From positions 29,100,357-29,164,356 of the forward strand of contig CM054181.1 in assembly GCA_028829895.1 (NCBI GenBank): a DNA stretch of 64,000 nt. The letters run 5' to 3'. This DNA comes from Sinotaia quadrata (taxonomy: Eukaryota; Mollusca; Gastropoda; Architaenioglossa; Viviparidae). The notes beneath the pieces are model-generated. The model was not told the DNA's origin and made no database searches. It was given only the letters and a program-made list of their open reading frames with translations. Both the position numbers and the translations under genes were made by a program. Shown one piece after another: positions 23,056 to 42,878 of the stretch (positions within the stretch are counted from its first letter, which is position 1; every line of letters starts with the position of its first letter).

Positions 23056-25060
23056 TCCTACAAACGTGACAGGCATTCACTGCTGTAAAAAAAAATTTCA
23101 CAATACATCGAACATTAATATTTAATATTTATGCATTGCAGTTCTAAATTCTGTAAGATGTCACTAAATAACACAAAGATTCTATGTCTTCACACCTTGC
23201 ACCCAATGCTTCTGCACCAAGTCCCAAGTGCGAAATACTTTAATAGATCCATCTGCAGTATGCTGCACAAAATCAGAAATGCAATTATTTTTAAAAATTT
23301 GAAAAACAAAAGATAACAAGGAAATCTGAGTAAACACTTTCCATGCCTTTTTATTATTCATTAAAATGTATTTATTGTAAATACTATTTTAGTACTTTTT
23401 TATTCGAACTGAAGAAAAAACATATTCTGATTTGAAAGGCTACAGATTGTTATTTAAAAGTTGTTATGCGTAAGAAACTTTATAATAATAATAAATCAAC
23501 TGTTCTCATGACATCGAAATGCATTCTTAGATTATGCGTGCGTGCATGTGTGTGAGAGTGCAAATGTATGTGTGCTTCTTGCGTGCTTATTTGTGTTATT
23601 GTTGCCGTTTACTTAATTGTTCGTTACACCACTTTTTATAAATATGTGACAATCATTATAGTGTCTGTTTCTCGTCGTCAAAACTGAAATATCCACGCAA
23701 TACTAGTGCAGAATTTTTTTTTAAAGTCATCTATATACACATGAAAATAATATCCAAAAGTGTATGGTGAGTTACGCTTTATTTGTTTATTAATTTATTT
23801 TGTTACTAGATTCAAACTAATTTTACCAAGCAATCTGATTTTATTGGTAATTAGACGAAGTGAGGTGTCATAAAATCAGTACATTCAAAGGGACATAACT
23901 CGCTTGTATGATACCGTTATCTTACGTGCATTGCCTCCCATTCTCTGCGTGACCGACGATAGCGATCGAGCGAAGCGGTACTATACCATTCGATGTGCCA
24001 TCTTATGTTGTTACACCTCACCCAGTTGGATCCTCTTGTCTGGACATATCGTCTACATTCCTCACTGTCATCCAAGGCTGGGCTGTCCTGAGTGGGTGGG
24101 GGGACCTGTTACAAGATGCAACTTGTGTGATTTTTTCCCCTTATCCTTTTGGTCTTCCTTGTCCGTTTTCCTCTTTCCCTTGAACTTGTGGCATTTAAGA
24201 AATTGCAAGTAGGGCCTAATTAAGAGTTTAAATTAAAAAGAAAACAGTGTTTTTATTCCACAGGTAAAACAAGTGTTCTTTTTCTGTTGTTAATCATCTC
24301 TGATGTTTGTCGTCTGCTAAATTTTGACAGCGATAATTAACTAAATACAAATTTGAAAGCTTTGAAGGGTAAGTTCACACGCCATAATAATTGTTTAGAA
24401 CTTGTATGCTGTTAGTACTATTAATTCCTTATTATTATTACTACATTCAGCATATTATAAATTTGATATATTTAACTTTAATAGCTTAAGTAATGATGGT
24501 ACTAACTAACCACTGAGAAGCCATAATGATTAAGATATAAAGAGCAAGCTATACTGATAATTATAATAGATGACGTATGGTAAACAACATGCAAACTTAG
24601 AAAGCCATGTTTTGCGGCCTCGCACTACAGATACGAAAAAATATGTGTATATTTTCAAAATTGATTTTCAAAACATAAATTAGCGATTAGAAAATTTGTA
24701 AAACATAGACATAGCAACAGCTTTAAAGTTAATTTTAAAATTAATATAATTCTCATTGAATAAATGCAATGATTTCAAAACCCGCCAACCTATCCGGAGT
24801 TAGGGCTTCTTAGACATCAAAAATCAAGATTACATAACTCTAGCCACTGCAGAGTTGGTCATAGGTAAACTGAACAGACCAGTATATGAGTAGTAAACTG
24901 CTTTTTGTAATGGAAAAATAATAAGTTTTCAGAATATATTATAAATTCATCAACAGAGACTAGAGCACATTGGTAACTGTTATTTATCCCCTCTAGGGAC
25001 TTGATTTGGCTAATTATAATATATTCTGTTATAAAATAAAAATTCACTTTGCTTAATAAG
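23056..25060. other. Non-coding, one GC-richer patch
   Basis: 23890-24190 is GC-richer, CpG-bearing and open in two plus-strand frames (102 codons from 23904). I see no domain, splice consensus or repeat match, so I do not call a gene. The rest is AT-rich with no feature. Confidence 0.4.
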
Positions 25061-25062
25061 CT

Positions 25063-25093
25063 CTCTCCTCTCTCTCTCTCTCTCTCGCGCACG

Positions 25094-25143
<50 letters not shown>
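25063..25143. repeat. (CT)n-(CA)n compound microsatellite
   Basis: About 12 ct repeats, a gcgcacgcacgc bridge, then about 22 ca repeats. Confidence 0.95.
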
Positions 25144-25144
<1 letters not shown>

Positions 25145-25885
25145 TAACACATACACACACGCATTTGCGATCACTCTTCCAACAGTCGACTGCACTAAGC
25201 CAGTAAGAATGACACAATTTGCGTTCATCAAGACCGATGGCTTAGCCCATTGTGTCAAACTATAAATAGACACCGTTGCCGACTGAAAATAAAAGAGTAC
25301 AGTGCAAAGAGAAAGAGTTCATGATGGTCGCTAGGTCACACATCTTGGCATCTTAACTGTAGATCTTTTGTCTATGACACGCTCAAAGGAGTTGTCGGCC
25401 TTGCGAAGGACTAGCTAGTAGTACGCGGTAGGATGAAAATAATTATATTATTAGCTGATTACCAATTCCTTGTTGTTTTCTTCTTCCTCGTACTTATCCA
25501 CTTGCGCACGTTTTTATTTTTCGCGTCATTAATCAGACAACTATGTTATTTGTAACTTGCATCACGTGTTATTTTAATGTAGTTTACTTATTTTTTAAAA
25601 TATTCTCTTGAGAAAAATAGCAATAAAATTGTACACTTATTTTTGACTGAGATTGAATTATTTCACTAGTACTACCTAACTTACAAGAAGTATTTAAATT
25701 TTATTGATAACAATAATAGCATTATTCACCTCCTGTTAAATGATATTGAACGTAAAAGCCTGGTTGACTAATAATGAAAGTATACATGTACTAACTTTGA
25801 TGAATAATGATAACATGCAACTTGTTAAGGAAAAAATAGATTTATGCTAATCTTGTTAACTATTGCTGAAAATTTATAATTAATG
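25144..25885. other. Non-coding, no gene seen
   Basis: AT-rich; no supported feature. Confidence 0.4.
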
Positions 25886-25889
25886 ATTA

Positions 25890-26130
25890 AAGTGTGCTAG
25901 TATTTCGACAAATGATGTAAGTACACTAATGTTTTTACTAATGATGTAAGTACACTAAAATTTGGACGAGTGCTAAAAGTATACGAATGATTGGATTAAT
26001 GATATAAATACATAATGATTGGACTAATGATATAAATACAATAATGATTAGACTATTGATGTAAGTGCACTAATGATTAGATTATTGATGTAAATACACT
26101 AATATTTAGACGAATGATGTAAGTAGTGTT
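25890..26130. repeat. Degenerate ~32-bp minisatellite
   Basis: Variants of 'actaatgattagactattgatgtaagt' in part recur about every 30-34 bp, seven or eight diverged units. Confidence 0.7.
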
Positions 26131-26249
26131 TCCCGTTTTTATTTGGCAAGTATTTAATTTGGTATTGCACTAAGTTGTTTTATCGATTAAAGTTTTTGCA
26201 ATAAACAAAGAGCAGAATTAAAGGTAGCTCTCGATAAAAAAAAAATAAA

Positions 26250-26470
26250 AAAATAGATGCTACAGCTCTCGGTGTTGCTGGCAATGTGAACTAAAATTAG
26301 AATAAAGCTGGCATTCAAATAGATATAGGTGTCACAGCTCTCGGTGTTACTGGCGATGTGAACTATAAATAGAATAATTGTTGTTAATGTAGGGGGCGCT
26401 CTCGGCTTCCGCCGCTTTCGCGCTGAATAGAATAAAGCTGGCATTCAAACATATGGGTGTTGCTGGAGGT
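26250..26470. repeat. ~85-bp tandem repeat interrupted by a micro-insertion
   Basis: Two to three units share 'cagctctcggtgtt.ctggc', 'atgtgaact' and 'agaataaagctggcattcaa'. The second unit is broken between 'agaataa' and 'agctgg' by the 48-bp insertion described separately. The first unit shows the uninterrupted state, so the insertion is polarised. Confidence 0.75.
26368..26435 (-). mobile_element. Micro-insertion with 10-bp target duplication, copy 2
   Basis: Direct repeats aatagaataa (26368-26377 and 26426-26435) bracket 48 bp that are absent from the sister repeat unit. The insert, read on the minus strand, begins cgcgaaagcggcggaagccg. Over 35 bp it matches the 2046-2104 insert at 32 positions. 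An empty-site sister copy plus a target duplication is strong structural evidence for insertion. Confidence 0.7.
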
Positions 26471-26622
26471 ATGAACTAAGAACAGGAAAAATCTAGCAGT
26501 CAGCAAAAATAGCTTTATCACGGACGGTGTGAACGTGAACAGTTGAAGGACATGAGACAATAAACACCGGCTACAGAAACATTAAATGTATTATAGGGTG
26601 GAATGCAGCGTGATCATACTAG

Positions 26623-26716
26623 ACAGTGCATTAACTGATCTGAAATATATTTATAACCGCAGGAAAGAAACAGTGCATTAACTGATCTGAAATATATTTA
26701 TAACCGCAGGAAAGAA
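26623..26716. repeat. 47-bp exact tandem duplication
   Basis: The block starting acagtgcattaactgatctg occurs at 26623 and 26670 with no difference seen. A recent duplication. Confidence 0.9.
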
Positions 26717-26719
26717 ACT

Positions 26720-27464
26720 TTAATCAAGTGTGGCTCCTCGGGATGTCGCTTTATCTTGTTTGCTTGTGTTTTGTTGCTTGTTAGTTTATGTCCTTTTTTT
26801 GTTTTGAAAGTATTTGTTTTCTACTTGATTGATTGATTGATTGAGAGTGAGTGAGTGACTGAATAAGTGAATAAGTGAGTGAGTGACTGAGTGAGTTTAT
26901 TTGTATATTTGTTTGTTTATGTGCTTGTTAGATTGTATTGTTTGTGTGTTTGTTTTTTGAAGATTATATGATTGTTAAATTGCTTGTTTGTATTTGCTTG
27001 CTAATGTATATTTGTTTCTGTATTTCTTTTACCCTGTATACATATGTGTATTATTCGTTAATAAATGAGCGAATCGTTTAATTTAATGCTCCTCTGAAAA
27101 CGATTAAAAGTTTGTTTATTTTGCGACTATTTATTTTTAAAAGAACATTGTTGACGCGAACAAAATTTTCTCAAGCTTCACGACAACATATGGCCCTTTT
27201 CCTTTTCCTTTAGAAAGTTTGAAATTAAAAAGTAGCATACATCATCAGCGACTCAAACTGTTTTATTATCGGTCCTGATCCCAGTCACAGTTATCCTCCC
27301 TCAAAATTTCATCACGGTGACAATCACCTTCCGCGTGAATTGTGTGTTTAATTCATTTTCTTCGAGAAATGCATATTTACAAGCTGACACACTAACCAAC
27401 AGCAGGTGAAAGTGGCGAACCAAATGAATGAGCAAGCAGTAAATTCACTCTTTGTCCACAGAAA
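26720..27464. other. Non-coding; TGAT/GAGT simple repeats
   Basis: gattgattgattga and gagtgagtgag runs lie at 26825-26900, followed by degenerate tttgttt phrases to 27020. No gene. Confidence 0.5.
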
Positions 27465-27650
27465 ACTCAGAATCAAATGACGTCATGCATTTGTTTAGAC
27501 CAATGGATTTTGTAAAGACAAAACTCAGAATCAAATGACGTCATGCATTTGTTTAGACCAATGGATTTTGTAAAGACAAAACTCAGAATCAAATGACGTT
27601 GTGCATTTAGTCCAATAGATTTTGTAAAGACAAAACTCAGAAAATTCTGA
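27465..27650. repeat. 58-bp tandem repeat, 3 units, carries CREs
   Basis: Units contain 'aaaactcagaatcaaatgac' then 'gtcatgcatttgtttagacc'. The octamer TGACGTCA is perfect in units one and two (27478, 27536) and lost in unit three. The unit length is not a multiple of three. Confidence 0.85.
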
Positions 27651-27849
27651 AAGTTACATTTGCACAATTCAGTTGGTGAAGTGATGAGATTATATGATTT
27701 TTAAAAATATTTTTGTAAAAGACCCATTCCGACTGATTGTACTCTTCACTGGCTAATATAAACTCAGTTTTATCAAATAAGACAAACATACGACATGACA
27801 AGATCCCAATTCAGTCTAGTGAACGTTTCTTATTACCACAAAGTACCAC

Positions 27850-27962
27850 AGATAATCATGAAATGACAATATGATCTTAGTGATTACTTTAGTCAGATGT
27901 TCCTTAGATAATCATGAAATGACAATATGATCTTAGAGATATTGCTTTAGTCAGATGTTCCT
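27850..27962. repeat. ~57-bp tandem duplication
   Basis: The phrase agataatcatgaaatgacaa with 'tatgatcttag' and 'ctttagtcagatgttcctt' is present twice. Confidence 0.85.
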
Positions 27963-28212
27963 TAGACAGAAAATCGCATGGAATCGGGCTTCCAGTGCAC
28001 AATTGCCGGTTACAAAATGACTGATTGTATAATCTGTCAGAATGTGCGCCAACGGAGAATTTGTACAACCGTGTGAAACAGTGTAAACAATCAGGATTTT
28101 ATAATAAACAAAATGTGTCCTTGAAAATATACGTAGTTCGTTTTAATGTGCTCAAATTTAAATTAAAAAGCAGATATTTTGTATATAGCAAGTTGAAAAG
28201 TATAATACATTT

Positions 28213-28298
28213 ACGCACACGCACACACACACACACACGCATACACACGCATACACACGCATACACACACACGCACGCACACACACGCATACGCACAA
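28213..28298. repeat. (CA)n/(CACGCATA)n microsatellite
   Basis: Imperfect ca repeat with regular cgcata interruptions. Confidence 0.9.
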
Positions 28299-28560
28299 AA
28301 CATTCTTGTATACAGTTCCACAACTATAATCCATTATATTTTTCAGCACCTATGAGACTGTGAAAACACTTAATCAAGCTTAATAACTCTACAAAAAACT
28401 AGTATTATTGCGACAAGAATCTACAAGATACGATGATGATGACGACGACGACGACGATGAAAAGTTAATGGATCGCTTATTCTTATAAAAGTTGAAAGCG
28501 ATTTACAATTATTTTCACTTCAAAACACAAAACGTCATAATGCAAATCATGTAAGACACG

Positions 28561-28712
28561 TTATAAATCTATAGACAATGTAACAAAACAAAGTTATAAA
28601 TCTATAGACAATGTAACAAAACAAAATTATAAATCTATAGACAATGTAACAAAACAAAATTATAAATCTATAGACAATGTAACAAAACAAAATTATAAAT
28701 CCACAAGCAAAA
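28561..28712. repeat. 33-bp minisatellite, 4-5 units
   Basis: Repeats of ttataaatctatagacaatg followed by taacaaaacaaa, period 33-34. Confidence 0.9.
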
Positions 28713-28799
28713 TAACAATATACAAAATATCAGTGTATTCATAAAAAGAACTTAATTACTCTGATGGTCTTAGTATGCCTAATTAAGATATCCATACCT

Positions 28800-29060
28800 A
28801 GGACAATATTCTACAGTACTCGGACAGTCTAAATGATTCTATTTAAATTACTCATCCTAGGACAATAATCTACAGTACTCAGACAGTCTTAGTGATTCTA
28901 TTTAAATTACCCATCCTAGGACAATAATCTACAGTACTCGGACAATCTAAGTGATTCTATTTAAATTACCCATCCTAGGACAATAATCTACAGTACTCAG
29001 TCTTAGTGATTCTATTTAAATTACCCATCCTAGGACAATAATCCACAGCATTCTGATAGT
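28800..29060. repeat. 59-bp minisatellite, 4-5 units
   Basis: Repeats containing 'ctacagtactcggacagtct', 'gattctatttaaattaccca' and 'tcctaggacaataat', period 59 (28811, 28870, 28929, 28988). Confidence 0.9.
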
Positions 29061-29269
29061 ATCAATAAACCTCTTTAAACTATCCACACTACACTACGAG
29101 AATATAAATAAACTTATTTAAACCATCCATATCTAGAACAAAGATCTTCAACTTTACAACAGACTGAGTAATCATAAAGCTAATAATCATTTAGATAATA
29201 CTGCACAATATTTTGACAGGTTTAGTAACCACACGGAAACTATTTATGATTACAACATACAAAACTAAG

Positions 29270-29590
29270 TCAGATTCAGTAATCTACCCAAAACGTTTTA
29301 TACTTATGACAATATACCACAATCTATGTTAGCCTCAGTAACCTACCCAAAACTTTTTATACTTATGACAATATACCACAATCTATGTTAGCCTCAGTAA
29401 CCTACCCAAAACTTTTTTTATACTTATGGCATTATATCACAATCTATGTTAGACTCAGTAACCTACCCAAAACTTTTTATACTTATGACATTTTACCACA
29501 ATCTATGTTAGACTCAGTAACCTACCCAAAACTTTTTATACTTATGACATTATACCACAATCTATGTTAGACTCAGTAACCTACTAAAAT
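29270..29590. repeat. 60-bp minisatellite, 5-6 units
   Basis: Repeats containing 'cctacccaaaactttttata', 'cttatgaca' and 'accacaatctatgttag', period 59-61. Diverged units continue to about 29780. Confidence 0.9.
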
Positions 29591-29599
29591 ATTGTTAGG

Positions 29600-30434
29600 A
29601 AAATAAAATCATTTACAACACAACGACAGATTTAGTAATTCTACTGAAATTATTCATACGACAATAAATAGAGCATTACATCAGATTCAGTATCCTACCT
29701 AAAATCATTAATACTTATGACAAAAACTACAGCATTAACATAGTCTGCAACATTATGTCAGACTTTGTAAACTAATTAAAAATATTCTTTCTTAGGACAA
29801 TAAATTTGCAACACTAAGACATACTTATTTTTTAAGTACGAGAAATAGATTGTAATACTTTTATTATCATTTTGGGAAAGAGTTTGCATATGACATTTTA
29901 TATAAAATGATCCGAAATTTAATAATTAAATGGGGGGGGGGGGTACTTTAGAGAGTTTGGGATGAAATTAATTGTCAAGCAAAGAAGGGCTACTTTGGAG
30001 GGCTTTGGCAAAATGGTCGGAGGGGTGGGTGGGGGTACTTGGTACTTTGGATAACTTCGGCTGAAATTGTCAAGAAAAGGGGGGGGGGGTATTTTGGAAA
30101 GCTTTCGCTGACATTAACTGGACAACAACAACAAAAATATGGAGATCTTTGGCTGAAATTAGCTGTCAAGCAAAGGGAGTTACTTTGAAGAGCCTGTGCT
30201 GAAATTACTTGGACAACAAAATAAGTTGGGGGTACTCTGGAGAGTTTTAGCTGAAATTACCTGTCAAGAAAATTGGTTACTTTGGAAGTTTTGACTGTTG
30301 CATACTGACTTATGGCAAGAAAAGGAAAATTAAGAGCTGTACCCCGCGAGCTAAAGGACGACAGAAAGAGTGCCTACTGACATTTTTAAATATATATATA
30401 TCGTTTGCAGCAAATTCTGTCGTTCAATCAGAGA
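29600..30434. other. 3' flank of the mucin-like gene; G-rich degenerate repeat
   Basis: 29930-30290 has diverged units with 'tactttggagag.ttt.gctgaaatt', several with runs of 8-12 G. A TTTATT at 29860-29865 is a possible polyadenylation signal for the minus-strand gene ending at 30435. No other gene. Confidence 0.45.
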
Positions 30435-37961
<7,527 letters not shown>

Positions 37962-38678
37962 GTTAGCCTCTTATAGCAAGCCCAAGGAATGAATTAGAGC
38001 TAGATAACTGAATAATACATGAAGACCGGATATAAAATATATTATTTGTCAAAGAACAGACTAGAGACTTATTCTTACAATTTACTACTGAAATAAAACT
38101 ATTCTTTTAAAAACACACATGAGTAATACAAATACAAATACGAATATAATAGTGTCAACCGGGAAGGAGAGGGCGAATACGATAAGTGGTGGAAGGGTGT
38201 ATACATTGGCTTGTTGAAAGGTCTATGTGTTGGAAATTTCTTTAACGGAAATTTATGCTTCGTGGAAGATTGTGAACTGTTATATTCTTTTGTATGTTAT
38301 GGGAAATGATATATTATCTTGCAGTACATGTGTTCTGTACACAAGTGAGAGTAAAAAATTAACGAAGCACAATTTACAAGTGAAAATAAATATACTACGT
38401 GGAAATGTGTGAATTTTTGAATACCTGCATTGTAGATAAGAAAATATATAATGCTGAGATGTGTGAATTTTGATTTCAAGTGACGGAAGGATTCTGTTTG
38501 AAATATGTTAAGACTGCTTGCTTATGAAGGCTTTAGTGAAAAATTATGGGAAGATTCTGATTGGACTTTTTCTGTTGTATACCTTAGTGCCCTAAAATCA
38601 AGATAGGCCATATAACATCACGCTTTCCCGTAAGGGAGATTGCCAGTAGTCCTAAAACTACAAAATATTTTCATTTTG
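37962..38678 (-). promoter_or_regulatory. Presumed promoter region of the mucin-like receptor
   Basis: AT-rich sequence between the receptor start codon and repeat A3. No TATA box at a convincing distance or CpG cluster was seen; the assignment is by position only. Short open frames on both strands at 38227-38479 have no support. Confidence 0.3.
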
Positions 38679-39384
38679 TGGCGGAGAAAATTTGCCTACC
38701 CTTATTTCTAGACTTAATTGTTATAATTTCATTTTCAATATGTAGTGGAGTAAATTTGCCTACCCTTATTTCTAGATTTAACTGTTATATAAATTGTTAA
38801 ATTGTCGAGTGATCCGATTTGGGGCACTCCGTATGATGGTATTTTTGTAAGTATCAAAGTTGAAGTAAACAACTCGAGTTGAGAATATGCTAGAAATTGA
38901 TGATGCATTGCAAACCAGTTCCAACTGGATGAGTAGTTTTATTATCAAATGGTTAGGATTTACCGGAACGAGACTAGCCAATGGGCTGAGATCAAAAGTT
39001 TACCTGAGAATTCTATTGTCTAATCACTTGAATTTAGTGTGACAAGAAGTCCAGTCATGAAAGGCGGCCTTTAGCTTAATGGTGAGTTAACTGACTGATT
39101 GAGAGAGGATGGACTTAGAAATATTTCGTGCATTTTGCTATGGTTATGTTTTACACAGACATATATTATGACACATATTTCTATAGACGGTGAACTATGG
39201 TGCTTATAAGTAGTATGCTAAACACTTGACATTGTTTCTAGTAAATCCGCTCATAAAACTATTATACTGTATTTATTATGTCGTATGTATGTATCAGGTT
39301 AATAAATACTGTTGCAGAAAACTGTAAGTTGAGACTTGAATGTAAGAAAGAATGGAGTTAAATGAATAAACTGGAAACTTAGCA
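38679..39384 (-). mobile_element. Dispersed repeat family A, copy A3 (inverted)
   Basis: The reverse complement matches A2 along its length and A1/A4 in part. It is the longest copy. Its terminal block 'ggagtaaatttgcctaccct' (plus-strand reading) is duplicated at about 38684 and 38745, the second 61 bp away. It retains the 3' terminal block lost from A2. Confidence 0.75.
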
Positions 39385-39389
39385 TCTGT

Positions 39390-39819
39390 TCCCTGATTAT
39401 ATTTTACAGGAAAAACAGCCTTTCCTTGTTTTGTCTGAATCTCCTGGTTTACTAATTACAAACTGCTATGACAGGGTAGATGCAAGAAGCATCTACCGTA
39501 TTGTGTACGCATAAGGAATACACCACACTCTGTTGATGTATGGTGGTAAGGTATGCTGAATATATCAAGCAATTTCTGGTATAAGGAAGTCACTGGAATG
39601 TTTTGCTACAATAGTTGTTCCCCTTGAGGGAGCCAATAGAGCAAAGGAGTGCTGCCCAGATTAGCCTCAAGAGAATAGCAGTGAATCAGTGCTCTACAAT
39701 GTGAGGAGGGAAACACATGGAATTGACCGTAGTAGTGGCAGAAATGAAAGGACAGAACAGTATGGTCTTTGATAGGCTCCCAGAGGAAGCCACGATATAT
39801 GAGACAAATAAGACTGAAC
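39390..39819. other. Non-coding, no gene seen
   Basis: No supported feature. It may contain the left part of repeat family B, but no second copy aligns here. Confidence 0.35.
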
Positions 39820-40210
39820 AATAAACGTGTGGCTTTGTTACAAAAAGTGTGTGAAACATTATTAAGACAACAATTAAACAAGGTTATGTACAAACTATTA
39901 TTGTTTATCTCTAATAAGTCCATTTCTGTTCTCTGATAAGAACTATCCTGTGATTTTTATTGACACTAATCTGTTGAGTGGTGTTTTAGGATGTAAGACT
40001 GTATAGATTTTAAAATTATTTGGATGTGGTTTCGTGGAAATATTGATTTCAAGTAATCTTTTTAATTGTATTTGTTATATGCATATTTGATTGTTGATTT
40101 AATAAATTTATTGACCTTACACATATTGATAACTTTATGTTGCAGAAGAAAGTGGGTAGATGTGGGCTTGCTAAATATAGATTAAAGATGGATTTGTACT
40201 TGTCCTTTGA
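39820..40210 (+). mobile_element. Dispersed repeat family B, copy B1
   Basis: Aligns with 50205-50600 through shared blocks: 'gtgtctttgttgcaaaaa'-like, 'ttatctctaataagtccatt', 'ttctgataagaa', 'atatttgattgttgat.taat', 'agaagaaagtgggt' and 'aaatatagattaaagatgga'. The decayed coding region at 40359-42039 follows directly in B1 but not in B2. Confidence 0.65.
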
Positions 40211-40358
40211 TAAATGTACTTCGCGAATTAAAATATATTTTCGTTTACGGATTTTGCCGAACACAAGGGTTTCAGGCCTCTCAGGAAATCGTAAGCTCGT
40301 GACGTCAAACGAGAGGCAGCAATGTCGTGACGAGCAGTGTGACGGGTAAAAATAATAT

Positions 40359-42039
40359 GTCGAAGCGATTCACCCGAGCTACACAGTCAGTGCCATGCCT
40401 AAGCACTTTACAGAGCAGGCTGGGAAAAACAGCTTTATTGCCCACTCCCGGGGCCACTTCAGAACGGGAAGAGCGGAACAAACCCTATGGCCTATGTGTT
40501 TGAACCCGAGCTCCTATCTAAGCTGCAGGCACAGGAACAAAACAGGAGAGACAAAGTGAAAGAAACGCAAGAACGTGACTGTGGAATAGTTTGGATAGAA
40601 CAAGAAAGCGAAAAAAATGTTCACGCGAGAAATATTCACATCTTACAACTTTTCACTTGCAACAGAAAATGAAGCGATCAACTGCGCCTTCAAACATCAA
40701 CTATGGACCGACCCTCTTTCATTAAAACAATGGACCGACCCTCTTTCATTAAAACAATGGTGGTGAAGAAGAAAATAAAGAAGTAATTCAAAAAGCTATT
40801 GTTAGCTCCTTGAATCTTCACAAGATCCTTCGAAATCACCTCCGACTATCGCGCAAGCCCACACTGAAAGACTGCAAAACTAAAACCAATATAATTATGT
40901 CAATTCCACCAAAAAAGAAAACCCGCTATATCCAGACTCACAAAGAAGAAAAGAAACAAGATTTCTCACAAACCCCAACTACCATCATGGAGGAAAAAAT
41001 AATCTGCAGAGGAAAAGAGAGTTCAAACAATGCCCGCAACCAACAGAGCCGAAACAAAAAGAAAAATCTTAAAATCGCCAATACGACAGACTTCAATTAT
41101 AGCAAGGAAAAAAATTCATACAAACCGAACACCACACCAAGCAACAAGACACACCAACAGAGATCGAGGCCGCCCTTAACGAATACACAAGACCGCTCGA
41201 GGCTCCCCGTCTATCACCATTATTAGAAACCCCACCAAGAGCAACAACAACAGCAGCCAAACAACATGAACAACTGAACAACACAAAAGACGGCGCCCAC
41301 CACAGCACATCGGGAAACGACAGCAACAGAATCAACAACAGCAACAACAATAACACCGGAATCACAATCGACAACAACAACAACGTCAACGATGGCGGCA
41401 CAGTGAGCATCAATACACGCAGAGGGGTGGGGGGTATTTTAATCACCCCATTGTGGACATGATTCAGCTGCTGCTCGACCACCTCTACTGGCCACCAGCG
41501 TCCGTCTTCACGCTTCACAAAAATGCAACCAGTGACAGCCGTGACATCAGCGCCAACAACAACGACAACAACAACACCAGTGAGGAGGACAGGTTTTGAA
41601 CATCCCGAGCGCAAATACACACTAGATACAGATTTGGTGTACTACTAGCCTGGGCTCTGTAAAACACCCCTCCTACCCACCCTCCCACTGAAACATCGGA
41701 ACGACAACAATAAATTTTACCTCAACTTTAGCCCACGGATTACCGGACTAAAGTCCGCCTTTGCCGGCCAGACACGTTTTACAACGACGAGCGAACAACA
41801 GCAATACACATAGAATCTTCACCAATCTTTACAACTTGCATCAGCCACCGACACCACAACGCTACCGTCACAAGAAATTACAAACTACAAACCTCTACAA
41901 CAACTTCAACGCCACAGACACAAGAAATAGAGGACACATAACTCAACAGGAACACAACTCAACGACAAAACAAATTCAACAACTGACGACAACATCAAGA
42001 CAAAACTCCATCAGCAACACCACCGACAGCGCTTCCTAA
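40359..42039 (+). pseudogene. Decayed Asn/Thr/Gln-rich coding region (element or lost gene)
   Basis: GC is raised and protein-like frames follow one another on the plus strand with shifts. An ATG at 40359 starts MSKRFTRATQSVPC and runs 51 codons to a TGA. A shifted frame from 40487 carries PELLSKLQAQEQNRRDKVKE. A third, around 41170, carries EIEAALNEYTRPLEAPRLSP. Asn- and Thr-rich runs follow to about 41580, and an open frame of 92 codons lies at 41761-42039. A 27-bp duplication (atggaccgaccctctttcat) lies near 40705 and 40732. The pattern suggests a disordered protein that has lost its frame, perhaps ORF1 of a non-LTR element given the family B sequence just upstream. No reverse transcriptase or nuclease is present. 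The long minus-strand frame here (41093-41620) is its shadow. Confidence 0.4.
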
Positions 42040-42649
42040 ATAAAATATAAAAGTTCTTTATTATGTGTGTGTATGTGTGTTAGCTTTTAGTGTATTTAAT
42101 GACAATGTTGTTCGATGAGTTTTGAACACGTATCTAATCATTTAGAAGGCTAAATTATCTTGGCATATACATCTACAATTACAGGACAGAAACGATACAA
42201 GTACATCTAGTTATAGCTACTTGATCACTTTCACCTGACAGCAGTCATTATAAATATAATGAGTTTTGTTGTAGTTTTGTTATTTCAAACGATGTTGTAC
42301 ATTTTGAAGATTTTTATCACTAGGCAGCTTCTAGTATGACTTCAAAGATTTTATTTATTTATTTATCGATAAAACACTGCCTACTGCCTTCTTTGAATCG
42401 TGGATTTGCTATAAATATCATTTCTTTGGCATTCATCGTGATGTCCTAAGTCAGACAGCAACGTTGAGAGCAATTTCAAACAGGATCGATTGACTTTACA
42501 TTTATTAAAACAAGAATATCGACTTAAACAGTGAAGATTAATGGCAAGTGTTGAATAAAGTATCTAGAGATAGATGTAGAGGATATATGTAGAATGGAAG
42601 ATGAATATCTGTTTATCTACCCGCACCCGGTATAAAGCAGATCCTTTGA
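42040..42649. other. Non-coding, no gene seen
   Basis: AT-rich, no supported feature. Confidence 0.4.
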
Positions 42650-42878
42650 CTGCCGGGTAACAATGCATGTAGATGAGATTGCTGTCGCACGATCTAGTCT
42701 GGACTGGTTAAAAGAATTGCTAAACTTTCGACAGCAACAGATACTTAAAAAGAAGTTGGAAAATATCTATGATTATTACTGCCTATTCTAACTTCTTCTT
42801 AAGTATCTGTGTGTCTGTCGCTGTCGATTAAATTGTGTGACAGCAATCTCATCTACATGCGCTGTCCTTATCCGGCAG
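42650..42878. mobile_element. Foldback/MITE-like palindrome
   Basis: Outer arms: left 42650-42690 (ctgccgggtaa, then gcatgtagatgagattgctg) and right 42835-42878 pair with each other. Inner arms: 42729-42757 (cagcaacagatacttaaa) and 42790-42820 also pair, leaving a loop of about 30 bp. The whole 229 bp can therefore form a long interrupted hairpin with terminal inverted repeats of about 40 bp. No target duplication was clear and no open frame is present. It could be a non-autonomous DNA transposon or a hairpin RNA source. Confidence 0.6.

Noticed and set aside
23904..24212. 102-codon plus-strand frame in a GC-richer patch
   Set aside because: Contains several cysteines but no recognisable domain, two frames are open at once, and no splice sites fit.
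41093..41620. 175-codon minus-strand frame with hydrophobic Leu/Val runs suggesting membrane helices
   Set aside because: The hydrophobic runs are the complement of AAC/AAT (Asn) codon runs on the plus strand, where the protein-like text lies.
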